DNA of 64,000 nt from Carnobacterium sp. 17-4 (GCF_000195575.1 NC_015391.1:1294501-1358500), one strand, 5' to 3'; counted from the stretch's first letter, positions 41,555 through 49,555 are shown. A program made the numbers and translations. Notes: generated by a model from the sequence alone, not told the origin.

Positions 41555-42499
41555 CTAGCCCAGAGCGTTCAGCTCAGCCAGTTTATTTACAGTTTTTTCT
41601 AAGGTCTTTTCATTTTCAACATTTAGAATAGTAACTGTTTTATCGATTTTCTTGATAAAACTGCTTAATGTCTTACCAGGACCTACTTCGATAAAAGTAT
41701 CAACGCCTAAGTCAATCATTGTTCTTACACTGTCTTCCCAGTAAACAGGAGACATCACTTGTTTCACCATCATTGTTCTTATTTGCTCTTTGTCTTCAAA
41801 GACTTTAGCAATGGTGTTGCTAATAACAGGCAGTTCAGAATCATGAATTGAAACAGATTTAAGTGCTTCTTCCAATTGAATCGACGCGGGCTCTAATAGC
41901 TGTGTATGAAATGGTCCACTGACTTGCAAAGGAACAACTCGTTTTGCTCCTCTTTCAAGAAGAAGTTCCCCTGCCTTTTCTACAGCTGCTTTAAGACCAG
42001 CAATAGCAATTTGTCCAGGCATATTATAGTTTGCAGGAGAAACGATACCAAGTACACTTGCTTCATCACAAGCATCAATAATTGTTTGGCGATCTGATCC
42101 CATCACGGCACTCATAGCACCTTTGCCTAAAGGAACAGCATCAGTCATGTATTGCCCTCTTTTTTTAACCAATTTAACAGCATCTTCAAAAGATAGCACA
42201 TTCGCTTTTACAAATGCACTGTACTCTCCTAGACTTAAACCAGCTACAACCTCAGGATGGATCCCTTTTTCTTTTAACAATGCATCAATAGCCAAGCTTA
42301 CAGTAAGGATAGCAGGCTGAGTATAAGTAGTTTGATTCAGCAAGTCATTTTCTTTAAAGCAGAGTTCAGCCATATCTAAATTCAAAGATTGTCCAGCTTG
42401 ATCAAAAACCTCTCGAACTACACTATACTTCTCATACAAGTCTTGCCCCATACCAAAGTATTGAGCGCCTTGTCCACTATATACAAAGGCAATTTTCAT
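41555..42499 (-). CDS. fabD: Malonyl-CoA:ACP transacylase
   Basis: 314 residues. The nucleophile serine is in VAGLSLGEYSAFVKA and the catalytic histidine in SGPFHTQLL. N-terminal IAFVYSGQGAQYFGMGQDLY. It loads malonyl groups onto ACP. The ATG at 42499 lies behind AAAGGAG; the frame reaching back to 42565 is not needed. A gap of about 160 bp separates it from fabK, without a visible terminator. Confidence 0.96.
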   Translation of the reverse strand: MKIAFVYSGQGAQYFGMGQDLYEKYSVVREVFDQAGQSLNLDMAELCFKENDLLNQTTYTQPAILTVSLAIDALLKEKGIHPEVVAGLSLGEYSAFVKANVLSFEDAVKLVKKRGQYMTDAVPLGKGAMSAVMGSDRQTIIDACDEASVLGIVSPANYNMPGQIAIAGLKAAVEKAGELLLERGAKRVVPLQVSGPFHTQLLEPASIQLEEALKSVSIHDSELPVISNTIAKVFEDKEQIRTMMVKQVMSPVYWEDSVRTMIDLGVDTFIEVGPGKTLSSFIKKIDKTVTILNVENEKTLEKTVNKLAELNALG

Positions 42500-42662
42500 A
42501 GGTTTCTTCTCCTTTAACACTGTAATTTGTCTATAAAAAAAATCATCCATTCCATAAACATTCAATCAATAAGAGAAATAATCGAAAAAAAACTAAGAAA
42601 AACTAATCTGAAGCGAAAAGAACTCCTTTTAGCTTTCTAGTTATTTTTCACTTAAGTTCACC

Positions 42663-43622
42663 TTATTTTAAAATGAGGTTGGCTTGTTCTTTTATTACTT
42701 CTTGATATTCATGCATTAATTCTTGGATGATTTCATGACTACTTTGTTCTTTATTTACTAATCCAGCACTTTGACCAGACATAAATGATCCAGTTTCTTT
42801 ATCGCCATCTATGACAGCTCGTCTCAAAGCACCTGTTCCAAGTTCTTCCAAACGATTAAAATCTGGATTTTCATCACTTGTGATGTCTTTTTCAATTTTT
42901 AAGTATTGGCGAGTTAGTTTGTTACGTAGGACACGTACTGGATGACCAGTAATCTGACCAGTAACCACAGTATCAATATCTTTTGCTTTTAATATGGCAT
43001 CTTTGAAATTTTGATGAACAGTACTTTCGTGTGCAACAACAAAACGTGTTCCTAATTGGACAGCTGAAGCGCCTAACATAAACGCAGCTGCAACACCACG
43101 TCCGTCAGCAATACCTCCTGCCGCAATGACTGGAACAGAGACAGTATCAACCACTTGTGGCACTAAGTTCATAGTAGTTGTTTTACCAATATGACCACCA
43201 GCTTCCATACCTTCACAAATGATTGCATCTGCTCCTTCATTTACCATGCGTCGTGCTAAAGCAACTGAAGCAACTACGGGGATAACTACTGTACCCGCAT
43301 TTTTAAATTGGCTCATGTATCTTCCAGGGCTACCAGCACCAGTCGTTACAACTTTAACATGTTCTTCACAGATAACTTTTACAACATCATCTACGTTAGG
43401 TGATGTTAATAGTACGTTGATACCGAAAGGTTTGTCTGTTAAACTTTTTGTTTCTCTAATCAGTTCTCGTACAATTTCACTTGAAGCATATCCACAAGCT
43501 AATATTCCTAGACCGCCAGCATTTGAAACTGCACTCACTAAACTAGGATTAGCAACCCAAGACATTGCGCCTTGTATAATAGGGTATTTGATTCCAAGTT
43601 TTTCAATTAATTCAGACTGCAT
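42663..43622 (-). CDS. fabK: Enoyl-ACP reductase II, FMN-dependent (FabK)
   Basis: 319 residues, TIM-barrel of the nitronate monooxygenase/FabK family. N-terminal YPIIQGAMSWVANPSLVSAV, EGMEAGGHIG, and VIAAGGIADGRGVAAAFMLG with GTRFVVAHEST. It performs the last step of the elongation cycle. FabK is the triclosan-insensitive alternative to FabI; no fabI is in the operon. The ribosome binding site is weak (AGCAGG), so the exact start is slightly uncertain. Confidence 0.94.
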   Translation of the reverse strand: MQSELIEKLGIKYPIIQGAMSWVANPSLVSAVSNAGGLGILACGYASSEIVRELIRETKSLTDKPFGINVLLTSPNVDDVVKVICEEHVKVVTTGAGSPGRYMSQFKNAGTVVIPVVASVALARRMVNEGADAIICEGMEAGGHIGKTTTMNLVPQVVDTVSVPVIAAGGIADGRGVAAAFMLGASAVQLGTRFVVAHESTVHQNFKDAILKAKDIDTVVTGQITGHPVRVLRNKLTRQYLKIEKDITSDENPDFNRLEELGTGALRRAVIDGDKETGSFMSGQSAGLVNKEQSSHEIIQELMHEYQEVIKEQANLILK

Positions 43623-43647
43623 ACAGTACCTGCTTTCTTATGGGTGT

Positions 43648-43878
43648 TTATTTTTTAGCTAATTCAACTTCAACAAATGTTACGATATCTTGAACAGTTG
43701 TTAAACCTTCTTCAGATTCAATTTTAATATCAAATTCGTCTTCAATATCATTGATGATTTGGAATAAGTCTAAGCTATCTGCTTCTAAATCTTCACGGAA
43801 GTTTGTTTCTAATTGTACTTCTTCTTCCTCTTTGTCTAATTGGTCCACGATAATTGCTTGAATTTTTTCGAATGTCAT
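43648..43878 (-). CDS. acpP: Acyl carrier protein
   Basis: 76 residues, acidic, four-helix carrier. The phosphopantetheine serine is in [17 protein letters not shown]. It carries growing acyl chains between the Fab enzymes. Located between fabH and fabK as in other Lactobacillales fab operons. GGAGG precedes the ATG. Confidence 0.95.
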   Translation of the reverse strand: MTFEKIQAIIVDQLDKEEEEVQLETNFREDLEADSLDLFQIINDIEDEFDIKIESEEGLTTVQDIVTFVEVELAKK

Positions 43879-43952
43879 TTTGTAATTCCTCCATTATAGT
43901 TGTTTTTTATTTTGCTTATTTTTTTAAGCCTAAGCGGGCTGGTATAACCTCT

Positions 43953-44927
43953 TTAAATTTGAATAAGTATGGAACCCCATGTGAGTCCTCCACCAAATCC
44001 AGTAAGAACGATTTTTTTCTTGCTTCCCAAAACTAAATCTCCATTTGTTATAAGTTCATCTAACAAGATTGGAATACTTGCAGCAGAAGTATTGCCATAT
44101 TCAGCAATATTTGTTGCAAATGTTTCAGCAGGAATTTTCAGTTTTTTTGCAATAGCTTTTAAAATACGGTAATTTGCTTGATGAGCAACAATACAGTCTA
44201 TCTCTTCAAGAGTATAATTTGAAGATTCCACAACAGTTCGAATACTTTCAGGAACACTTCGAATAGCAAAATCAAAAATTGATCTTCCATCCATTTGAAG
44301 ATACTTATTTTTTTCGTCTTCTTTTGTATGAAAATTTGTGACCAAGTGACTGCCCGCTGTGAGAGATTCTCCACGACTTCCGTCAGAATGGATATCTTCT
44401 CCTAAAAAGCTATTTTCTGTTTCTGTTGCACCTAGCAATACGCCTCCAGCACCATCACCGAACAGAACTGCTGTACTACGATCCTGCCAATCAATGATTT
44501 TTGACATGACCTCTCCGCCAAGAACCATTCCGTATTTGAAAGTACCGCTTTGAATTAACTTCTCAGCAATCGATAAAGCATAAATGAAACCAGAACATGC
44601 TGCATTTACGTCAAAAGCCATTATAGGGTTTGCTCCTATATAATCTTGTACTAAACAAGCTGTTGAAGGACTTAATCCATCTGGAGTCATAGTCGCAACG
44701 ATAATAAAATCTATTTCTTTAGCAGAAACACCTGTTTTTTCAAGAATGTCCATTGCGGCTTTACCACAAAGTACTGAAGTATTTTCACCCTCACTAATGT
44801 GACGTGTTTCTATACCTGTACGAGTTCTAATCCATTCATCATTGGTATCCATCATTTTTTCTAGCATCGCATTGGAAACTACTTTATGTGGAGTGTAACT
44901 TCCAGCACCCATAATTTTTGCTTTCAT
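43953..44927 (-). CDS. fabH: 3-oxoacyl-ACP synthase III
   Basis: 324 residues. The catalytic cysteine is in FDVNAACSGFIYALS, histidine in VAHQANYRI, asparagine in YGNTSAASIPI, and C-terminal GFGGGLTWGS. It starts each chain by joining acyl-CoA to malonyl-ACP. It follows fabT by 18 bp and is under FabT control. Confidence 0.96.
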   Translation of the reverse strand: MKAKIMGAGSYTPHKVVSNAMLEKMMDTNDEWIRTRTGIETRHISEGENTSVLCGKAAMDILEKTGVSAKEIDFIIVATMTPDGLSPSTACLVQDYIGANPIMAFDVNAACSGFIYALSIAEKLIQSGTFKYGMVLGGEVMSKIIDWQDRSTAVLFGDGAGGVLLGATETENSFLGEDIHSDGSRGESLTAGSHLVTNFHTKEDEKNKYLQMDGRSIFDFAIRSVPESIRTVVESSNYTLEEIDCIVAHQANYRILKAIAKKLKIPAETFATNIAEYGNTSAASIPILLDELITNGDLVLGSKKKIVLTGFGGGLTWGSILIQI

Positions 44928-44945
44928 TAGAATTCAACTCTGTTC

Positions 44946-45395
44946 TTATAAATTATTTTTTGTGCGGTCTAAGAAAATATGAAGATTTTCTAAGCCTTTA
45001 ATCAACATTTCTGCATCTTCTCGGTTTAAGCCTTCTAACGTCTCTTTAACCATATCTCGGTGAAATTTGTCGTGAAGACGATAAAGTAGCCGCCCTTTTT
45101 TAGTTAAGCCCAACTTAACGACTCTACGATCATTATCATTCCGAATGCGTTCAACGTATCCTTTTTTCACTAAATTATTAACAGAAACAGTTAATGTTCC
45201 CACAGTAACCGAAAGTTTTTTTGAAACTTCAGTTGTCGTATGAACACCATACATGCCGATAGCTTCGATTGTATGCATTTCTTTTATTGAAATATCTTTA
45301 AATGTGCTACTTTGAAGTGCACCTTCTTCAATTATCAGAATTTCATTAAATATCGTTACCAAGTAAGAATTAATTTCAGGAATTAATTCGTCCAC
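44946..45395 (-). CDS. fabT: Fatty-acid biosynthesis repressor FabT, MarR family
   Basis: 149 residues. Winged helix region THTTEVSKKLSV-type core: TTEVSKKLSVTVGTLTVSVN, then KKGYVERIRNDNDRRVVKLG as the wing. FabT uses acyl-ACP as co-repressor to shut the fab operon. It heads the operon. The start is GTG at 45395, 7 nt behind GGAGG. Its own promoter has FabT boxes, so autoregulation is very likely. Confidence 0.93.
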   Translation of the reverse strand: MDELIPEINSYLVTIFNEILIIEEGALQSSTFKDISIKEMHTIEAIGMYGVHTTTEVSKKLSVTVGTLTVSVNNLVKKGYVERIRNDNDRRVVKLGLTKKGRLLYRLHDKFHRDMVKETLEGLNREDAEMLIKGLENLHIFLDRTKNNL

Positions 45396-45438
45396 ACCAA
45401 CTCCTCCGTTCTTTCAAATTAGCAATTAAGTTAATTAC

Positions 45439-45468
45439 TTTGAACATCAAATTGTTTGACCATCAAAC
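45439..45468 (-). promoter_or_regulatory. Two adjacent FabT boxes
   Basis: TTTGAACATCAAA (45439-45451) and GTTTGACCATCAAAC (45454-45468) both fit the FabT palindrome TTTGA-N3-TCAAA. The second overlaps the -10 element of the fabT promoter by two bases. The position just downstream of the -10 suits repression. Confidence 0.75.
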
Positions 45469-45495
45469 TATATTATTTTTTAGTGAATGTGTCAA
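45467..45495 (-). promoter_or_regulatory. Promoter of the fab operon
   Basis: Minus strand: -35 TTGACA (45495-45490), 17-nt spacer, -10 TATAGT (45472-45467). A near-consensus sigma-A promoter about 72 bp upstream of fabT. Confidence 0.75.
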
Positions 45496-45569
45496 GAATA
45501 AATATATTATTATTTTCATCTCATCAATCAAAACCTTTTAATACCAATGTCTATAAGTATTAAAATTAT

Positions 45570-45582
45570 TTTGAATATCAAA
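45570..45582 (-). promoter_or_regulatory. Third FabT-like box
   Basis: TTTGAATATCAAA, the same palindrome, about 75 bp upstream of the -35 element. It may support looping or be a chance match in AT-rich DNA. Confidence 0.45.
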
Positions 45583-45666
45583 GTAGTTTTTCAAAAAAAA
45601 CAAAAAAACTCTCTTTAAAAAATCATGGAAAATTCTTATTTTTAATTTATTTCAGGAAAATTTAGA

Positions 45667-45709
45667 ACAAAAAAAGAGTTGAGACAATTTGCCTCAACTC
45701 TTTTTTTGT
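45667..45709. terminator. Terminator of the DUF2187 gene, usable on both strands
   Basis: ACAAAAAAAGAGTTGAG (45667-45683) is exactly complementary to 45693-45709. It lies directly after the stop of the minus-strand gene. Confidence 0.85.
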
Positions 45710-45713
45710 TCTA

Positions 45714-46058
45714 TTATTCTGTTTCACTAGATACGAATTCTTCTATATCTTTAAAGTTAACAATGGTTTTACTTTCCATTATGTCCTTCATTTTATCAGA
45801 AGATTTATCCCAATAGATTTCTACAACGGCACTATTATTCAATAATTTGATGATTGTTCCAGCCATTTTTTCGTCTCGGAATGAAAAAATAATTTTATCT
45901 CCTACATCTGGTCTAAATGAAGCTTTTATTTCGTCAATGATAACGATTGCTTCGTCATATGGTACGCCTAAAAGGGTCGCAATTCTTGATTTGCTGGCAC
46001 CTTTTCGAAGTTCAACTTCTACTAAAGATTGAATTTCTTCGGTAATAACTTTCCCCAT
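45714..46058 (-). CDS. DUF2187-like small protein
   Basis: 114 residues from the chosen ATG. The N-terminal half is a helix-turn-helix-like segment (EVELRKGASKSRIATLLGV and PYDEAIVIIDEI). The C-terminal half matches the beta-rich DUF2187/YkvS pattern: GDKIIFSFRDEKMAGTIIKL, NSAVVEI and TIVNFKDIEEF. Function is unknown. AGGGG precedes the ATG at 46058; the frame runs further up to 46103, but there it lacks a ribosome binding site. Confidence 0.65.
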   Translation of the reverse strand: MGKVITEEIQSLVEVELRKGASKSRIATLLGVPYDEAIVIIDEIKASFRPDVGDKIIFSFRDEKMAGTIIKLLNNSAVVEIYWDKSSDKMKDIMESKTIVNFKDIEEFVSSETE

Positions 46059-46237
46059 GTAAATCCCCTCATTTCTTTGGTTCTTAATTTGAGCGTATTC
46101 CAATAAAATGTTCTGCTAAAATTGATTATACCATATTTTGGCAATAAAATGAAGCTCTAGTACAAGTGAGTCTTTACATTTGATCCTAAACATGGAAAGG
46201 TCTGCGCTGCTTTCGTATCAATAATCTTATTTATTTT

Positions 46238-46675
46238 TTATTTAAATGAATTAGCATTGTACCCTACTTTTTTTAATAACTCTGTTAAAGTAGTTATTTC
46301 TTCTTCATTAAGTACACCAAACACATTTGAGATCAATCCTTCATGCTCTGGAAAAGCATTTTCCATAAAAGCCGTTCCTTTTTCAGATATTGAAATATTT
46401 GTTACACGTCGATCTTTAACAGAAGGACAGCGTTGTATGAAGCCTTTATTTTCTAACTTGTCTACAACATATGTGATACTGCTGCTGGCTAATAATATTT
46501 TTTTCCCAATATATTGAATCGGCTGATCTCCCTTGCTGTAAAGAAGCTCCAAAACTGAAAATTCGGTCGGATTTAATCCGTATTTTATCATATCTTTTTT
46601 TATAACATCTAGAACGCTTGAAGAAGATTTTAACAATACGGTTAACGCTTTTAATGCTTTAGTTGAGTCTTCCAT
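46238..46675 (-). CDS. MarR-family regulator, MhqR-like
   Basis: 145 residues. Winged helix with IQYIGKKILLASSSITYVVD as recognition part and KGFIQRCPSVKDRRVTNISI as the wing. It resembles MhqR/YusO-type repressors, which control quinone- and electrophile-detoxifying enzymes. The palindrome at 46735-46752 in front of it is very similar to the MhqR operator, supporting autorepression. The flavin reductase gene 850 bp upstream would suit such a regulon, but no operator is seen there. Confidence 0.8.
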   Translation of the reverse strand: MEDSTKALKALTVLLKSSSSVLDVIKKDMIKYGLNPTEFSVLELLYSKGDQPIQYIGKKILLASSSITYVVDKLENKGFIQRCPSVKDRRVTNISISEKGTAFMENAFPEHEGLISNVFGVLNEEEITTLTELLKKVGYNANSFK

Positions 46676-46734
46676 TTTATCGGATCACCTTCCATTATGA
46701 ACTTATCTATAAATACTTTTTTCAAAACTGAAAT

Positions 46735-46752
46735 TATCTTTAATTCGAGATA
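46735..46752 (-). promoter_or_regulatory. MhqR-type operator
   Basis: TATCTTTAATTCGAGATA, an imperfect palindrome close to the known MhqR box (TATCTCGAATTCGAGATA form), 60 bp upstream of the regulator gene. Confidence 0.6.
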
Positions 46753-46807
46753 AATATACCATTAAAAACGAGGAATTGTCAATCTATACAGGCTCAGCTA
46801 AAAAATA

Positions 46808-46849
46808 TAGTAAAAAGAGGAACATCCTAAAAATTAGGATATTCCTCTT
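46808..46849 (-). terminator. Terminator of structured RNA candidate 1
   Basis: A 16-bp stem, AAGAGGAATATCCTAA on the minus strand pairing with TTAGGATGTTCCTCTT (one G-U), with a loop of three T residues, then TTTTT. It points away from the MarR gene promoter, so it closes an independent transcript. Confidence 0.85.
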
Positions 46850-47125
46850 AAAACTGATAGCATGGTTCTAGCGAATCTCTGATATCAACTTCTACAAAGG
46901 TTGATCGTTTCAATTCTTTTAAACTAGAACTACATGCTGAATATATTAGCGCTCATTCATCCAGTACTTCTGATTGGTTTTCATTTAGAATGGTCATGCA
47001 TTAGCAATCAACTAAATGAATGAGCTTGGATAAGATAGCTTTACTCGGCTATCTTTCCTAGAAGCCACTTTCACTAGCTTCTATAAAGAGCGTCATGCTC
47101 TCTTTATATGCATGTCTCTCTTTAC
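46810..47125 (-). ncRNA. Structured RNA candidate 1 (about 315 nt), no known family
   Basis: Between a near-consensus promoter and an intrinsic terminator lies a non-coding stretch made almost only of perfect stems. In order of transcription: AAAGAG-type hairpin 47083-47107 (8 bp), hairpin 47060-47082 (6 bp, abutting the first), hairpin 47032-47055 (8 bp), a branched element closed by a 10-bp stem (46951-46960 with 47016-47025) holding a TGATTG/CAATCA stem, and a second branched element closed by GCATG and GTTCTAG arms (46860-46871 with 46924-46937) holding a 6-bp hairpin 46884-46905. It is not tmRNA, RNase P, 6S, SRP RNA or a T-box by any motif I can see. Confidence 0.65.
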
Positions 47126-47131
47126 ATATAT

Positions 47132-47160
47132 AATATATCATGTAAACGCTAACACGTCAA
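47132..47160 (-). promoter_or_regulatory. Promoter of structured RNA candidate 1
   Basis: Minus strand: -35 TTGACG (47160-47155), 17-nt spacer, -10 TATATT (47137-47132). The predicted start falls near 47125. Confidence 0.65.
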
Positions 47161-47183
47161 TTAATGACTCCTGAAATTTAGAT

Positions 47184-47459
47184 AAAAAAAAGGAGAGCCT
47201 CTTGTTAGAAGCCCTCCATTCATTTTGTAGCTAGTCCCATTTTTGTTTCTATTTTTCTATGCTTTATTTGCTAAATTGTCATTATGCACATGAACTCTAT
47301 TTCCTTCATGTGGGGTTTGAATACTTCAGTCTTGACTTATTCTATTTCAGGAACTTAGCCACTCTATGAAATTGAGTTAATAGCGGTGAATCTACTATTA
47401 ACTTTAGAGTCGATAGTTTATTGACTCTAATAAAGAAGACATTGTACCTTGTCCTTCTT
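47184..47459 (-). ncRNA. Structured RNA candidate 2 (about 276 nt), no known family
   Basis: Non-coding stretch directly upstream of candidate 1 on the same strand. Three hairpins follow each other with no linker: 47431-47461 (TAAAGAAG with CTTCTTTA, plus AC/GT), 47404-47430 (perfect 8 bp, TTAGAGTC with GACTCTAA) and 47375-47403 (perfect 9 bp, AGTTAATAG with CTATTAACT). A 7-bp hairpin CACATGA/TCATGTG at 47287-47312 and a terminator follow. The first 15 nt (GTAAAGAAGGACAAG) match 12 of 15 in the 5' end of candidate 1. No ORF of useful size is present. Confidence 0.6.
47192..47217 (-). terminator. Terminator of structured RNA candidate 2
   Basis: 11-bp stem GGAGGGCTTCT with AGAGGCTCTCC (two G-U pairs), loop AACA, followed by eight T residues on the minus strand. 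Confidence 0.85.
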
Positions 47460-47465
47460 TACACC

Positions 47466-47497
47466 ATTATAATAACAAGAAAACGCTCTTATTTCAA
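47466..47497 (-). promoter_or_regulatory. Possible promoter of structured RNA candidate 2
   Basis: Consensus -10 TATAAT (47471-47466) on the minus strand. The best -35 match, TTGAAA (47497-47492), is 20 nt away, longer than optimal. The RNA could instead be cut from the 3' UTR of the flavin reductase mRNA. Confidence 0.4.
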
Positions 47498-47526
47498 CTT
47501 TAATGATCGGAAATTTATCCTTTATT

Positions 47527-48093
47527 CTAACTTTTATTTCTTATTGGTTGCAGGGCTGTAGCCCAAGTATTTAGTTGAGTTAACATTGTATTTACTGCAT
47601 TTTCATGTAAAGAAGCCGGCTTAAATTCATGCATATTTACAAAATCTGTAAAGATAGACATTGCTGTATGTGAGCGAACATCCGCTACTTGCAATTCAGC
47701 TAAAACAACACGTAAAGCTTCAGTAGCACGTACACCACCCGACGAACCATAACTAACGATTCCTGCTGCTTTGTTGTTCCATTCAGGATAAAGATAATCG
47801 ATTGCATTTTTCAATGCCGCTGTTATGCCATGATTGTATTCAGGAGTAATAAAGATAAAACCATCTAATTCAGTTATTTTTTTAGACCAGGGAATAGCTT
47901 CTGGAGTAACATAATTTTGGCTACTTGATGCAGGAATTGGTTCATTATATAAAGGTAAATGGTATTCTGCAATGTCCACAATTTCGTAATGTGCATCTCC
48001 ATGTTTGTCAGCTAATTCTTTTACCCATTGAGCTACTTGCAAGCTATTACGTCCAGGACGTGTACTACCCGTAATGATTCCAATTTTTATCAT
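47527..48093 (-). CDS. NADPH-dependent FMN reductase / flavodoxin-like quinone reductase
   Basis: 188 residues with flavodoxin-like fold. FMN-phosphate loop GIITGSTRPGRNSLQVAQWV, FITPEYNHGITAALKNAIDY, and SYGSSGGVRATEALR. Such enzymes reduce FMN, azo dyes or quinones and often belong to MhqR-type regulons. GGAGGAG precedes the ATG. No terminator lies between it and structured RNA candidate 2. Confidence 0.88.
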   Translation of the reverse strand: MIKIGIITGSTRPGRNSLQVAQWVKELADKHGDAHYEIVDIAEYHLPLYNEPIPASSSQNYVTPEAIPWSKKITELDGFIFITPEYNHGITAALKNAIDYLYPEWNNKAAGIVSYGSSGGVRATEALRVVLAELQVADVRSHTAMSIFTDFVNMHEFKPASLHENAVNTMLTQLNTWATALQPIRNKS

Positions 48094-48278
48094 TTAGTTC
48101 TCCTCCTTAAATGAATGCGCTTAACCCACTAACTTAAAGTAACTATAGTCCAAACTATTTTACGCTGCAACTAATCTACCTTAACCGAAATTCCTTGTTC
48201 TATTTATCCTTATCCTAACTGTAGAAGAGAGTTTTGCAGCATTTAAGTTTTCATTATACTTTGAAGAAAATTAATCAA

Positions 48279-48836
48279 TCATAAATTAAACCTAACTTTA
48301 ATTATTTCTGCTGCTTCATTAGCACTTAAGGTAGTATTCGTTAGTTTGATATAGTGTTCTCTTTTAATTTCACCTTCAAATGAATTCAAGCGATGTGTTT
48401 TTATTGTTGCCTTTAATTCTTTTTCTGACAAATCAACATTTCTTTTTGTAGGCTTGTGCTCTAAACGATTTGAACTCTTATTTCGTTTTAATCTCTCTTC
48501 AATTTCGGATGCTAATTCAACAAAATAAATCGTTGCTCCTTTTGATTCAAATAGTTCACAAATACTTTCTACGTAGTCCCAATCCCTTTTTTGATCGAAC
48601 GCCCATACATACGTGAATATTAAACCCTCTTGCTGAATATCAGATACTGCTTTAAACAGTTCCCATCTAAATAAATCGGATAGTTTCCACATTTCAGAAC
48701 TAAATCCAAAATAGGGTTCTAGCAATTCAATTGTCATATGATTGTGAAATAATTTTAAATCCGTTTTCTTTTCCAACTCTTGTCCTACAGTCATTTTACC
48801 CACAGCTTGAGGCCCAAATATAAGTACAAATTTCAT
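48279..48836 (-). CDS. P-loop kinase-like ATPase of unknown substrate
   Basis: 185 residues. Walker A FGPQAVGKMTVGQEL at the N-terminus, then NHMTIELLEPYF and a basic lid-like segment (ERLKRNKSSNRLEHKPTKR). The form is that of small nucleoside or shikimate-kinase-like P-loop proteins, but the substrate is not recognisable. GGAGGG lies directly before the ATG at 48836; a longer frame from 48851 overlaps that site. Its monocistronic place beside unrelated genes suggests an accessory gene. Confidence 0.6.
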   Translation of the reverse strand: MKFVLIFGPQAVGKMTVGQELEKKTDLKLFHNHMTIELLEPYFGFSSEMWKLSDLFRWELFKAVSDIQQEGLIFTYVWAFDQKRDWDYVESICELFESKGATIYFVELASEIEERLKRNKSSNRLEHKPTKRNVDLSEKELKATIKTHRLNSFEGEIKREHYIKLTNTTLSANEAAEIIKVRFNL

Positions 48837-48877
48837 GAATTCCCTCCACAAATTTTATTTAATATCTTTTAACTCTC

Positions 48878-49555
48878 TTATAAATCGGAAGGAGTAATAA
48901 TACCTAAAGGTGATTCTGATACTTTGCCATTCTCAGTTATGAGTAAAGCATCCAAACGCCTATCATTTTTCAATAGATCTGCAGCAACGTCAACAGACAT
49001 ATTTTTTTTAATAAACAAATAGTTATTTCTTCTCGTATCTTCTAAGACGATTTCTTCCACCATAGTTTTCTTCAAATAAATAGTTTCATCTTCTAATTGA
49101 TTCGCTAACCACATCGTGATTCCTTTTTCCGTTAATAAACCAATCAATTCCTTATTTTTATACACCGGAAAATGAGTAAATTTTCTTTCACTAATGGTTG
49201 TTAACACTTTTGTAAATAAATCATCGAAATTAAACTGAACGACGTCACGTTTAAATAAAGGATAGACTTTTTCAGGACTTTTTATTTCATCTTCAATTTG
49301 TTCAATATGTTTGACTACATTATCTGTCGGTTGAGCAATATAACTATTCGGAATTAATTTTTTGTGCACCATAACATTTCTAAGATCCGCAAAAATTTGT
49401 AGATCATTCTTATATTTTTTTACGGCAGGATTGCGGTGTTCATTTTCATCTAATAAACGGTAAAATGGCTTTTTATATTCTTTTTCGTTATCTGAAAAAC
49501 TCAAGAAATTATGGATACGATTAAAACTAGCAATAAAACGTTCTGCATTATTCAT
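48878..49555 (-). CDS. CBS-domain protein
   Basis: 225 residues from the chosen ATG. The N-terminal half is helical (FNRIHNFLSF, LQIFADLRNVMVHKKLIP), reminiscent of HEPN-type helical bundles. Two CBS motifs follow: FTHFPVYKNKELIGLLTEKG and RRLDALLITENGKVSESPLG with LGIITPSDL. CBS pairs bind adenine nucleotides and act as energy sensors. Target unknown. GAAAGGAGA precedes the ATG at 49555. Confidence 0.7.
   Translation of the reverse strand: MNNAERFIASFNRIHNFLSFSDNEKEYKKPFYRLLDENEHRNPAVKKYKNDLQIFADLRNVMVHKKLIPNSYIAQPTDNVVKHIEQIEDEIKSPEKVYPLFKRDVVQFNFDDLFTKVLTTISERKFTHFPVYKNKELIGLLTEKGITMWLANQLEDETIYLKKTMVEEIVLEDTRRNNYLFIKKNMSVDVAADLLKNDRRLDALLITENGKVSESPLGIITPSDL

Noticed and set aside
43219-43662. 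147-codon plus-strand ORF opposite fabK
   Set aside because: Antisense shadow of a conserved gene with no translation signal or recognisable domain.
46810-47125. T-box or other riboswitch for the MarR gene
   Set aside because: No T-box core, and the MarR gene has its own operator and space for a promoter after the RNA terminator, so the RNA does not look like its leader.
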